NCBI GenBank assembly: GCA_902570915.1
Contig: CACGAB010000002.1
Location: 79,678-143,677 of the forward strand
Origin: an uncultured Pelagibacteraceae bacterium
GTDB lineage: Bacteria; Pseudomonadota; Alphaproteobacteria; Pelagibacterales; Pelagibacteraceae
Direction: 5' to 3'
Length of the DNA stretch: 64,000 nucleotides
The notes beneath the pieces are model-generated. The model saw only the letters and a list, made by a program, of their open reading frames with translations, ran no database searches and was not told the origin of the DNA. The position numbers and the translations under genes are program-made. Below are positions 9,191 to 19,744 of this stretch, piece by piece (the first letter of the stretch is position 1; every line of letters starts with the position of its first letter).

Positions 9191-9612
9191 TGATTAAGAT
9201 ATACACAGACGGTTCTTGTATAGAAAACCCAGGTAGAGGTGGTTGGGCGGCAATAATATTAGATGATGGAAAAAAAATTGAAATAAAAGGAAATAAAAAA
9301 GATACTACGAATAATCAGATGGAATTGTTAGCACCTATACAAGCTCTTAAAAAAATTCCAAAAGGTAGTAAAGTTCAAATTTTTACAGATTCCAAGTACG
9401 TGAAATCTGGAATAACAGAATGGGTTCACAATTGGAAAAAAAATGGATGGAAAACAGCAAACAAACAAGATGTAAAAAATAAAGAACTTTGGTTAGAGTT
9501 AGATCTTTTAAATAATGAATTTGAAATAAGTTGGAATTGGGTAAAAGCACATTCTACTGATGAGTTAAATAATGAAGTAGATTTACTTGCAAGATCGGCA
9601 GCAAACAATTAA
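9190..9612 (+). CDS. rnhA: Ribonuclease HI
   Basis: RNase HI degrades the RNA strand of RNA-DNA hybrids. The acidic active-site residues are visible: Asp in IYTDGSC, Glu in NQMELLAP, Asp in IFTDSKYV and Asp in NNEVDLLAR. The protein is 140 aa, close to the usual 145-155. Trp-rich WVHNWKKNGWKTA corresponds to the substrate-handle region. It ends near a short hairpin and converges with the peroxiredoxin gene. Confidence 0.96.
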   Translation: MIKIYTDGSCIENPGRGGWAAIILDDGKKIEIKGNKKDTTNNQMELLAPIQALKKIPKGSKVQIFTDSKYVKSGITEWVHNWKKNGWKTANKQDVKNKELWLELDLLNNEFEISWNWVKAHSTDELNNEVDLLARSAANN

Positions 9613-9615
9613 AGC

Positions 9616-9634
9616 ATGCGCTTGGAAAGCGCAT
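9616..9634. terminator. Hairpin between convergent rnhA and peroxiredoxin genes
   Basis: A perfect 8-bp inverted repeat, ATGCGCTT-GGA-AAGCGCAT, fills most of the 25-bp gap between two converging genes. There is no clear T-tract on either side, so it is at best a weak or factor-assisted terminator. GC content is high for this region, which supports a selected structure. Confidence 0.5.
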
Positions 9635-9637
9635 AAC

Positions 9638-10126
9638 TTATAGTAAATTATTTAATAAATTTTCCGCGGAAGTTAAACCACACTCTTTAGTCTCTTTTTC
9701 TTCGTGAATATTAACAACTGTGAAATTTTCAATTACTATTAAATAACGATTTGATCTAATTCCCATTCCTTTTGCATTACGATCAACTTCTGCGCCAATT
9801 GCTTTTGTGAATAACAAATAAGGATCAGATAACATTTTTATTTTACCTGTAGTATTATTTATCTCTCCCCAACCGTTCATTACATAAGGATCGTTGACAG
9901 ATAGACAAAATATTTGTTCTATTCCTTTTGCTTTGATTTTATCTGCATTTGCCACAAAGCCTGGAAGATGAAGTTTAGAGCAAGTTGATGTAAATGCCCC
10001 AGGTAAACCAAACAAAATAATTTTACCATTACCAATAATTTCTCTTAATTTATTTTTTTGTGGTTCTCCATCAACAAGTTGAAAAACTTCTGTGTCTGGT
10101 AGTTGGTCTTTTATTTTAAGTTTCAT
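9638..10126 (-). CDS. Peroxiredoxin (Prx5-like)
   Basis: This is a thiol peroxidase that reduces hydrogen and alkyl peroxides in the cytoplasm. The peroxidatic Cys49 lies in GAFTSTCSKLHLPGF. The family consensus has Pro before the Thr-Cys pair, so the Ser here is a small deviation. A second cysteine near the C-terminus (KECGLTSAENLL) could be resolving. There is no fused glutaredoxin domain (162 aa). The start overlaps the thrC stop by 4 bp, so it is co-transcribed with thrC at the end of the cox operon. Confidence 0.9.
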   Translation of the reverse strand: MKLKIKDQLPDTEVFQLVDGEPQKNKLREIIGNGKIILFGLPGAFTSTCSKLHLPGFVANADKIKAKGIEQIFCLSVNDPYVMNGWGEINNTTGKIKMLSDPYLLFTKAIGAEVDRNAKGMGIRSNRYLIVIENFTVVNIHEEKETKECGLTSAENLLNNLL

Positions 10127-11496
10127 ATTGAATTCATCACATATTTTTTAACTTTTTCAATATCATTTGATAGAAGTTCAAATTTTTCTTTTCTGTCATT
10201 AACGTATTTCAGACTATCTGGTAAATTTTCAGTTTTTGAAATTGCATCTTCTATTGCTTTTGGAAATTTACATGGGTGTGCAGTTGATAATACAACACAA
10301 TTTTTTTCCAATCTCAATTTTCGCACAGCACCAATACCCACTGCAGTATGCGGATCAACTACCACCTGATGTTCATCATTGATAGTTTTTATCATTTCAA
10401 CAGTTTCGTTTTCATCAAGCATTTCAGATATAAAATTCTTTTTGATTTTATCTAAGTCATTTTTATCAATTTTATAAGTGTTATTTTTTATTTCAACCAT
10501 TACATCTTTTGTAACATCCGAGTTACAATCTTTTACGTCGAATAAAAGTCTTTCAAAATTACTTGCTATCTGTATATCCATGCTTGGTGTATTTGTTTCC
10601 TCAACTTTCTTTTGACTATAATCACCACCAGATATAGCTCTGTGCAGTATGTCATTTTTATTTGTAGCTACGATTAGTTTATCAATTGGAAGACCTAATT
10701 TTTTTGCTAAATAGCCAGCGTAAATATCACCGAAGTTTCCTGTTGGAACAGAAAAGGACAAAGGTTGACCATTTCCAACTTTAAAGTAAGCGTAAAAATA
10801 ATACACTGATTGAGCAATAATTCTTGCCCAATTAATTGAATTTACACCCGACATATTGATTGCTTTAGAAAATTTTTCGTCATTAAACATTGCTTTTACT
10901 AAATTTTGGCAATCGTCAAAATTACCCTCGACCGCAATGTTAAATACATTACTCTCCTCATGTATTGTCATTAGTCTTCTTTGCACTGGCGAAATTTTAT
11001 TGTTAGGGTGTAGCACAAAAACATTTAAATTATTTTTTCCCTTTAAGGCGTCTATGGCAGCAGCACCTGTATCACCTGAAGTTGCTACTATTATATTAAT
11101 TTTTTTTTGATCACGGCCTAAATGATATTGATAAAAATTACCTATTAGTTGCATTGCGATATCTTTAAAAGCAAGTGTAGGTCCATGAAACAATTCTAAT
11201 ACTTTTAAATCTCCTAGATCTGATATTTTAACAACGTCGTCGGATCTGAAATTTGAATATGATTTTGAAATCAAAGAGATTAGATCATCTTTAGACATGA
11301 AATCTCCTATAAATGGATAAATTATTTCAGCTGCTAAATCATTGTAACTAAGGTTTTTTAGATTATTTAATTCTTCCCTTTTAAAGGGTTTAATTGACTT
11401 GGGAACAAATAGTCCCCCATCGTCAGCCAAACCTTTTAGGAAAACGTCTTTAAAAGTAAAGTTTTTATGATTGTTTCTTGTGCTTATGTAATTCAT
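10123..11496 (-). CDS. thrC: Threonine synthase
   Basis: ThrC converts phosphohomoserine to threonine using PLP. The PLP lysine is in HGPTLAFKDIAMQ, and ATSGDTGAAAIDALKG is the family's phosphate-binding segment. The N-terminal YISTRNNHKNFTFKDVFLKGLADDGGLFVP is typical of the long (about 460-aa) enterobacterial or alphaproteobacterial type. Its ATG shares a base with the surf1 stop, so it is read with the cytochrome oxidase genes. The thrB gene faces it about 1 kb away. Confidence 0.97.
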   Translation of the reverse strand: MNYISTRNNHKNFTFKDVFLKGLADDGGLFVPKSIKPFKREELNNLKNLSYNDLAAEIIYPFIGDFMSKDDLISLISKSYSNFRSDDVVKISDLGDLKVLELFHGPTLAFKDIAMQLIGNFYQYHLGRDQKKINIIVATSGDTGAAAIDALKGKNNLNVFVLHPNNKISPVQRRLMTIHEESNVFNIAVEGNFDDCQNLVKAMFNDEKFSKAINMSGVNSINWARIIAQSVYYFYAYFKVGNGQPLSFSVPTGNFGDIYAGYLAKKLGLPIDKLIVATNKNDILHRAISGGDYSQKKVEETNTPSMDIQIASNFERLLFDVKDCNSDVTKDVMVEIKNNTYKIDKNDLDKIKKNFISEMLDENETVEMIKTINDEHQVVVDPHTAVGIGAVRKLRLEKNCVVLSTAHPCKFPKAIEDAISKTENLPDSLKYVNDRKEKFELLSNDIEKVKKYVMNSI

Positions 11497-12149
11497 TAAT
11501 AATTCTTTTTTCTAAAATATAGATATAGCAAAAGAATTGAAATCGCTAATGAAAACCATGTCATTGCGTACTTTTTGTGATTATTAGAAATATTAGCGGT
11601 AATTTTTTTTGGTCTAGGAAATTGATAATTTCCATCAAGATAAATTATATATTTAGAAAAATTCTTACCTGTAAATGTAAATATATCTTCCCTATCTAAA
11701 CTAAACCAATAATTTTTATTTAGATCATTATCAGGTTTAAAAATATTTTTTCTGTCCTGAATTCTCAATGTACCTATTATGTTATTTTGATCAAATACGT
11801 TTATTTCTGGAGTATCTTTTTTTTCAAATGGTATCCAACCCCGGTTAATTAAATAATTTTCCTGTCCAATAAAAATTGGATTTATTACCTCAAAACCTGG
11901 GGTACCTGACTCATTCAGGTTATATAAATAAATTTGTTTTTCAAAATTTATTAATCCAGACGTTTTAATTTTTAAAAAATTTTCTTTATTCGATTGGGAT
12001 AGTTCAACTGGAGGTTTTTTGAGTGAATTTTCAATTTCCAAAATAAGATTATTTTTCCAGTTTAAACGGATCATTTGCCAAACACCTAAGGCAATAAAAA
12101 CTAAAATAAAAAAAATTATAAAAACAGAGAATAAAAACTTATATTTCAA
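11496..12149 (-). CDS. SURF1 family cytochrome oxidase assembly protein
   Basis: SURF1 (Shy1) proteins help insert heme a into subunit I of cytochrome oxidase. The protein has an N-terminal helix, FLFSVFIIFFILVFIALGVWQMIRL, and a C-terminal helix, WFSLAISILLLYLYF, with a soluble part between; QIYLYNLNESGTPGFEVINP and LINRGWIP are family-like. The listed ORF begins 89 bp inside coxC. A TTG at 12149, just past the coxC stop, gives 217 aa, fits the family N-terminus and has a purine-rich GGGGAAG upstream. This start is inferred. Confidence 0.87.
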   Translation of the reverse strand: MKYKFLFSVFIIFFILVFIALGVWQMIRLNWKNNLILEIENSLKKPPVELSQSNKENFLKIKTSGLINFEKQIYLYNLNESGTPGFEVINPIFIGQENYLINRGWIPFEKKDTPEINVFDQNNIIGTLRIQDRKNIFKPDNDLNKNYWFSLDREDIFTFTGKNFSKYIIYLDGNYQFPRPKKITANISNNHKKYAMTWFSLAISILLLYLYFRKKNY

Positions 12150-12159
12150 TGATACAGAT

Positions 12160-12948
12160 CTAACTTCCCCAGATGTATATTGCTGCAAACAAAAATAGCC
12201 ATACAACGTCAACAAAATGCCAATACCATGCAGCAGCTTCGAAACCAAAGTGATGATCTTTGTTAAAGTGACCTAACTTTCCTCTCCAAAGACATACTGC
12301 TAAGAAAATTGTTCCTACAATAACATGAAAACCATGAAACCCTGTGGCCATATAAAATACCGATCCATATATATGATCTGAAAAGCTAAATGTTGCGTGA
12401 TGATATTCGTAAGCTTGTAGAGCAGTAAAACATACTCCAAGAATGACAGTTGCAACTAATCCTTGTATAAAACCTTTTCTATCATCTTCTAAAAGTGCGT
12501 GGTGAGACCAAGTTACAGTCGTTCCTGACAAGAGTAACACTAAAGTATTTATTAATGGAATATCCCAAGGATCAAAAGTTTTAATATCTTTGGGAGGCCA
12601 TACATTTCCTACAAATTCATTAGGAAAAAGACTGATGTCGAAGTATGCCCAAAACCAAGCAACAAAAAACATAACCTCAGAGGCTATAAACAATGTCATG
12701 CCATAACGATGATGAATTTGTACAACGGGTGTATGATGACCTTGATGCTCTGCCTCTATAACAACATCTCTAAACCACATGTATGCACCGTAAATTAAAA
12801 GAGCAAAACCCAAATACATTCCCCACGAAACATCGGAGTGCATATAATAAACGGTACCCAGAGCTAAAACCAAACAGGAAAATGAAACGTAAATTGGCCA
12901 AGGGCTTGGGTCAACTAAATGATAATCGTGTTTTTTTTCACCTGACAT
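12160..12948 (-). CDS. coxC: Cytochrome c oxidase subunit III
   Basis: This is the third core subunit of the aa3-type terminal oxidase, with seven predicted membrane helices and 262 aa. Family features include HDYHLVDPSPWPIYVS at the N-terminus, EVMFFVAWFWAYFD, GFHGFHVIVGTIFL and the C-terminal AAAWYWHFVDVVWLFLFAAIYIWG. It follows ctaG by 7 bp and precedes surf1. Gene order matches the alphaproteobacterial cox operon. Confidence 0.97.
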   Translation of the reverse strand: MSGEKKHDYHLVDPSPWPIYVSFSCLVLALGTVYYMHSDVSWGMYLGFALLIYGAYMWFRDVVIEAEHQGHHTPVVQIHHRYGMTLFIASEVMFFVAWFWAYFDISLFPNEFVGNVWPPKDIKTFDPWDIPLINTLVLLLSGTTVTWSHHALLEDDRKGFIQGLVATVILGVCFTALQAYEYHHATFSFSDHIYGSVFYMATGFHGFHVIVGTIFLAVCLWRGKLGHFNKDHHFGFEAAAWYWHFVDVVWLFLFAAIYIWGS

Positions 12949-12955
12949 ATATTAA

Positions 12956-13489
12956 TTATGATTGTTTATAGTAATCTGTCGAGAAAAAAGTATACGACAT
13001 TGTTACATCCTCAAGATTTTTAACAGTTGCATCATTAACCATCTCAGGATCTAAATAAAAAGTCATCACATACGTAGCTTTTTCTCCAGCTTTCAACTCT
13101 TGCTTTTCAAAACAAAAACAGCCTAATTTGCTATAGTATTTTCCAAAACTTGATGGTGAAACATTAAAACTCGCTACACCAGCCGTTGGCTCATTACTAT
13201 AATTTGTTACTTCAAACTCAATTTTATTAACTTGACCAACTTTTACATCCATCACATTAGACTTAGCCTTAAAATCCCAAGGCAAATTGTTAACATTTGT
13301 GTCAAATCTCACACTAACAACTTTATCTAAAACAATCTTTGGAGCTTTATTTGCAACCTGAGTAGTTCCCCCAAAACCTGTCACTTTACAGAAAATTTCA
13401 TACAAGGGCACTGAAGCATATGAAAGACCCAACATTAAAACAAATATTCCAGCAAGAACTAGTGGTGTTAATTTTTTTTTCTCAATCAT
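12956..13489 (-). CDS. ctaG: Cytochrome c oxidase assembly protein CtaG/Cox11
   Basis: Cox11 delivers copper to the CuB site of subunit I. It has a single N-terminal membrane helix (about residues 8-30) and a periplasmic domain with the copper-binding CFCF motif in KLGCFCFEKQ. Length (177 aa) is normal. Its ATG overlaps the stop of the small 41-aa ORF upstream, and coxC follows. The operon position between ctaB and coxC is standard. Confidence 0.95.
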   Translation of the reverse strand: MIEKKKLTPLVLAGIFVLMLGLSYASVPLYEIFCKVTGFGGTTQVANKAPKIVLDKVVSVRFDTNVNNLPWDFKAKSNVMDVKVGQVNKIEFEVTNYSNEPTAGVASFNVSPSSFGKYYSKLGCFCFEKQELKAGEKATYVMTFYLDPEMVNDATVKNLEDVTMSYTFFSTDYYKQS

Positions 13490-13611
13490 ATAGCCCTGTC
13501 AAATACTCCTGTGTTATATAAAGTAAAAAAGAAAAGAAAAATCATAAAAGCAATAATTGCTAATGCAGTAATAATGTTTTTTCTTTTTGTTTTTTTATCG
13601 GGTGTTATCAT
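13486..13611 (-). CDS. Small single-helix membrane peptide in the cox operon (CoxF-like)
   Basis: This 41-aa ORF is too short for the supplied track. It starts with ATG at 13611, overlapping the ctaB stop in an ATGA, and ends with TGA inside the first codons of ctaG. The product has a charged start (MITPDKKTKRKN), one hydrophobic helix, ALAIIAFMIFLFFFTLY, and a short tail. Many alphaproteobacterial cox operons carry such a short ORF between ctaB and ctaG, sometimes called coxF. The tight overlaps on both sides argue that it is translated. A role in oxidase assembly is an inference from position. Confidence 0.8.
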   Translation of the reverse strand: MITPDKKTKRKNIITALAIIAFMIFLFFFTLYNTGVFDRAI

Positions 13612-14519
13612 ACAATTTTATCTATCAAAAATAGGACGAAAATCAAAAATAAATAAAGTATTGAATATCCAAATATAGTTTTAGCTATTTTGGGATTAAA
13701 CCTATCTTTTTTGAAATTAAATAGCTGATAACATAAATAATTATAGTAAAAAGTAAGCATTAATGATGGTATTAAAAATGCTAAACCAACAAAATCTATT
13801 AAAAATGGGAAAATTATTACAGGCACCATTAACAAAGAGTAAATGAATATATTCAATTTAGTTGACTCAACTCCATTAGTTAATGGAAGCATCGGTAACT
13901 TAGCTTTTTTATAATCATCAGATTTATACAAACTCAGAGCCCAAAAGTGTGAAGGAGTCCAAAAAAAAATTATAAGAAAAAAGGTAAGGGGTTCTAACGA
14001 AAGCGAACCTGTAGAAATAGTCCATCCTATAACTGGTGGAAATGCACCTGCAGCCCCACCAATAACAATATTTTGAGGCGTTCTTCTCTTAAGCCAGATT
14101 GTATAAACAAATACATAGAACAATATTGTTAAAAGTAATATTGCAGCTGAAATCCTATTTGTAAAATAATCTAAGGCTACTACCGAAACAATTGATAATG
14201 TAATGCCAAATATTAAAGCTTGATTCTTATTTACCTTTCCAGCCGGAATTGGCCTTAAACAAGTCCTTGTCATTAGAGCATCGAGATCAGACTCGTACCA
14301 CATATTTAATGCCCCCGCTGCACCGGCACCTAATGAAACTAACAAAATACCAATTACAGCCTCTTTAGTTGAAACAAGACTTGGTGCTGTTAATAGACCC
14401 ACGGCACAAGTAAAAATAACGAGAGACATTACTCTAGGCTTCATTAGTTTAAATAGCTCCGAGAAATTAAATAAATCCTCTTGGCTTAAACTTCTTTTTT
14501 TTAGCCTAATATCGTTCAT
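13608..14519 (-). CDS. ctaB: Protoheme IX farnesyltransferase (heme O synthase)
   Basis: CtaB (Cox10) farnesylates heme b to heme O, the precursor of heme A. It is a UbiA-superfamily membrane prenyltransferase. The Asp-rich family motif is NMWYESDLDALMTRTCLRPIPAG, and a second conserved region is FFWTPSHFWALSLYKSDDY. The track starts at a TTG at 14522; ATG 14519 follows at once and is preferred (303 aa). It is placed between coxA and the 41-aa ORF. Farnesyl diphosphate for it comes from the same isoprenoid pathway as ispH. Confidence 0.96.
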   Translation of the reverse strand: MNDIRLKKRSLSQEDLFNFSELFKLMKPRVMSLVIFTCAVGLLTAPSLVSTKEAVIGILLVSLGAGAAGALNMWYESDLDALMTRTCLRPIPAGKVNKNQALIFGITLSIVSVVALDYFTNRISAAILLLTILFYVFVYTIWLKRRTPQNIVIGGAAGAFPPVIGWTISTGSLSLEPLTFFLIIFFWTPSHFWALSLYKSDDYKKAKLPMLPLTNGVESTKLNIFIYSLLMVPVIIFPFLIDFVGLAFLIPSLMLTFYYNYLCYQLFNFKKDRFNPKIAKTIFGYSILYLFLIFVLFLIDKIV

Positions 14520-14537
14520 CAATTTTTTGTACTCTTA

Positions 14538-16987
<2,450 letters not shown>

Positions 16988-17047
16988 ATTTAATAGCTAT
17001 ATAAAGCTCTTTTTATAAAATTACACTTTAGTTTTCGCGACAATTTA

Positions 17048-17749
17048 TCAATTAAATGCATAATTAACGATTGAAATTGCTGATATCACAGCTGTTTCAG
17101 ATCTTAAAATATTTTCATTAATTTTAACTGCTTGAACTCCCTTAAAAGTAAGAATCTTCTCTCTTTCTAACTCAGAAAAATCTCCTTCCGGACCTACGAT
17201 TATACAAGTTGGTTTATTCGTTAACTTATATTTATCAATTTTTTTATTGGTCGAATTTAAATCTGTAAATATCAAATCTACTGAATTTGAATTTAAAAAA
17301 CTTTCAAGATTTTGGGTTTGCTCAATTAATGGAATATTAACACGATTTGATTGCTCGCTAGCTTCTATTGCAATCTTTTTTAATTTGTCAACATTTATAC
17401 TTCTAACAATTGTTCTTTCAAAAATTATAGGTAAAAATTTTGTTACCCCAAGTTCAGTCGCTTTTTGTATCATAAAATTTTGATAATTAGATTTAATTGG
17501 GGAGAATGCTAACCACAAATCTTTCATATTTTCTTTCTGTCGTAATTGCTTGATTATTTCAAATTCAACTTGGCCTTTAGAAATTTTCAAAATCTTTGCT
17601 TCCCACTCACCTTTATTATTAAACAAAGAAAAAATCTCATTTTCTTTTATTCTCATAACTTTCTGCAAATAATGTGATTGAGATTTATCCAACATGTCAG
17701 TCATACCAGTCGTTATGGAATTTGAAAAAAATAATCTAATATTGCCCAT
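17048..17749 (-). CDS. rsmE: 16S rRNA (uracil1498-N3)-methyltransferase
   Basis: RsmE methylates U1498 of 16S rRNA. It is a SPOUT-type methyltransferase with the SAM-binding trefoil knot at the C-terminus, seen in CIIVGPEGDFSELEREK and INENILRSETAVISAI. The N-terminal part (SHYLQKVMRIKENEIF) is the PUA-like RNA-binding region. Length is 233 aa. It is transcribed divergently from the HAD gene, with starts only 17 bp apart. Confidence 0.94.
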   Translation of the reverse strand: MGNIRLFFSNSITTGMTDMLDKSQSHYLQKVMRIKENEIFSLFNNKGEWEAKILKISKGQVEFEIIKQLRQKENMKDLWLAFSPIKSNYQNFMIQKATELGVTKFLPIIFERTIVRSINVDKLKKIAIEASEQSNRVNIPLIEQTQNLESFLNSNSVDLIFTDLNSTNKKIDKYKLTNKPTCIIVGPEGDFSELEREKILTFKGVQAVKINENILRSETAVISAISIVNYAFN

Positions 17750-17766
17750 ATATGATAGGTTAATTT

Positions 17767-18429
17767 ATGAAAAATATTAAAGCAATAATTTTTGATGCTT
17801 ACGGGACATTGTTTGATGTGAATTCTGCTGCTGAAAAATGTAAAGATAAGATAGGAGACAAATGGGAAAAGTTTTCAAATTACTGGAGAACAACTCAATT
17901 AGAATATACCTGGCTTAGAAGTTTGATGGGAAGACATAAAGATTTTTGGAAAATAACCGAGGATAGCTTAGAAAAGTCGATGGAAAATTTTAAGATAAGT
18001 CATTCAATGAAAGATGAATTGTTAGATCTTTACAAATCTCTATCTACTTTTGAGGAAGTGCCAGAAACTTTAAAAATTTTGAAAGAAAAAAATTACAAGT
18101 TAGCTATCTTATCAAATGGAACACCACAACTATTAAATGAGTTAGTGAGAAGTAACGATCTAGAAAATTTATTTGATGATCTATTTTCTATTGAAGAGGT
18201 TAGGATTTATAAACCAGATTCAAAGGTATACGAAATACCAACTAAAAAATATAATATTAAAGTAAATGAAATTGCTTTCTTAAGTGCAAATACCTGGGAT
18301 GTTTCTGGCGGAGGAAATTACGGGTATAATGCTATTTGGGTAAACAGGAATGAAAATATTTTTGACAAGCTTGATTTTAAACCAAAGCACGTGATTAAAA
18401 ATTTGAAAGAATTATTAAATATAATCTAA
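17767..18429 (+). CDS. Haloacid dehalogenase, type II (HAD superfamily)
   Basis: This resembles (S)-2-haloacid dehalogenases. The nucleophile motif IIFDAYGTLFDV is at the N-terminus, motif II is ILSNGTPQLL, and motif III/IV is the family-typical SANTWDVSGGGNYGYNAIWVNR. Residues YTWLRSLMGRH resemble the cap domain of L-2-haloacid dehalogenases. It would hydrolyse short halogenated acids, but the physiological substrate in a marine oligotroph is unknown. Length is 220 aa. It starts a plus-strand group with DoxX, pirin and quinone reductase genes. Confidence 0.85.
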   Translation: MKNIKAIIFDAYGTLFDVNSAAEKCKDKIGDKWEKFSNYWRTTQLEYTWLRSLMGRHKDFWKITEDSLEKSMENFKISHSMKDELLDLYKSLSTFEEVPETLKILKEKNYKLAILSNGTPQLLNELVRSNDLENLFDDLFSIEEVRIYKPDSKVYEIPTKKYNIKVNEIAFLSANTWDVSGGGNYGYNAIWVNRNENIFDKLDFKPKHVIKNLKELLNII

Positions 18430-18486
18430 TAATATAAATTTCATGATTGTAATTAAGAATATTTATAATAATAATTAAATATATTT

Positions 18487-18897
18487 ATGAACAATTTTAA
18501 TAAAAAAATTGATAATTATCTAAAAAATTTTGAAGCATTAGCCTCTCTTTCACTTAGATTTATTCTTGGTATAGCTTTCATAATTTATGGATCAAAAAAA
18601 TTTCCACTACCTCCAGAAGGTCTTGTAGAGTATTATGATTTACATCCAATCTTAGCATCTACTGTGGCATTATCAGAATTATTATCAGGAATAATTATTA
18701 TAATAGCAGCTTTTATAAAAAATCCTTTGGGGAATATATTAACAAGATTAGCTGGACTGAATATAGTTTTATTAATGTCTAGTATTCTTATAGTGGCACA
18801 TTCTGATTGGTTTATAACAACAAAATTATTTTCTAGTGTGCAAATATTTCTACTAGTAAGTGGATTATTCTTTTTTATAAAAGGTAATAATAAATGA
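18487..18897 (+). CDS. DoxX family membrane protein
   Basis: This is a four-helix membrane protein of 136 aa. The segments LSLRFILGIAFIIYGSKKF, LSELLSGIIIIIAAF and LAGLNIVLLMSSILIV match the DoxX/quinol-oxidase-like family by topology and the early GxxFxxxGxxKF pattern. DoxX proteins often sit beside pirin and oxidoreductase genes, as here (8 bp before pirin). Its biochemical role is not known; a redox or membrane-stress function is inferred from context. Confidence 0.75.
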   Translation: MNNFNKKIDNYLKNFEALASLSLRFILGIAFIIYGSKKFPLPPEGLVEYYDLHPILASTVALSELLSGIIIIIAAFIKNPLGNILTRLAGLNIVLLMSSILIVAHSDWFITTKLFSSVQIFLLVSGLFFFIKGNNK

Positions 18898-18904
18898 AAA
18901 AATT

Positions 18905-19741
18905 ATGAGTTCAATTGAGATTCAGAAAATTATAAAACCAATTAATTCATCCGATGGTGCAGGAGTGAAACTCAAAAGAAGTATTGGGGTGGAGCCTAAT
19001 TACTTTGATCCATTCTTAATGTTAGATGAATTTGGCTCTGAAAACAGTGAGGACTATATTGCTGGTTTTCCTCCCCACCCTCATAGAGGTATCGAAACAG
19101 TAACATATATGCTTGCCGGTGACTTTGAGCATAAAGATAGCACAGGTGGTGAAGGAAAAATGTCGGCAGGAGATGTTCAATGGATGAAAACAGGAAGCGG
19201 AATAATTCACTCGGAAATGCCTGCAATGAAAGAAGGTAAATTACATGGTTTTCAATTATGGATTAATATGCCAGCAAAACTTAAAATGAGTAAGCCTGAG
19301 TATATTTATATTGATGCTGATAAAATGAAAATTCATAAAGATAAAGATAAACAAATTAAAGTTATAGCTGGTAAATTTGAAAAAGCAGAAGGTCCTGTAA
19401 AAGGCCATAACGTTGAACCTATTTATTTTGATGTTGAACTAAACAAAGGTAAAAAATTTGATTTTAAAATTCCGTCTACTCACAATTCATTCATCTATCT
19501 AATAAATGGTGAAATAGAAATTGGTGAAAAAAAACATACTGAAGTAAAAGACAGTACTCTAGTATTGTTATCAAAAGGTGAAAATTTAAAAGTATCTGCA
19601 AAAATTAACGCTAAGTTTTTAGTCATTTCAGGAAAACCTATTAATGAAGAAATAGCACGAGGTGGACCATTTGTAATGAATACTAAATCAGAGATCTTAC
19701 AAGCTGTTCAAGATTATCATAATGGCAATTTTGTAAAATAA
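18905..19741 (+). CDS. Pirin family protein
   Basis: Pirins are bicupin proteins; several have metal-dependent quercetinase activity and others act as redox regulators. The N-terminal cupin has the metal ligands His58 and His60 in FPPHPHRGIET and His102 and Glu104 in GIIHSEMP. The C-terminal region is a second degenerate cupin. Length (278 aa) is typical. It lies between DoxX and quinone oxidoreductase genes with gaps of 3-8 bp, so it is probably one transcript. Confidence 0.92.
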   Translation: MSSIEIQKIIKPINSSDGAGVKLKRSIGVEPNYFDPFLMLDEFGSENSEDYIAGFPPHPHRGIETVTYMLAGDFEHKDSTGGEGKMSAGDVQWMKTGSGIIHSEMPAMKEGKLHGFQLWINMPAKLKMSKPEYIYIDADKMKIHKDKDKQIKVIAGKFEKAEGPVKGHNVEPIYFDVELNKGKKFDFKIPSTHNSFIYLINGEIEIGEKKHTEVKDSTLVLLSKGENLKVSAKINAKFLVISGKPINEEIARGGPFVMNTKSEILQAVQDYHNGNFVK

Positions 19742-19744
19742 TAA

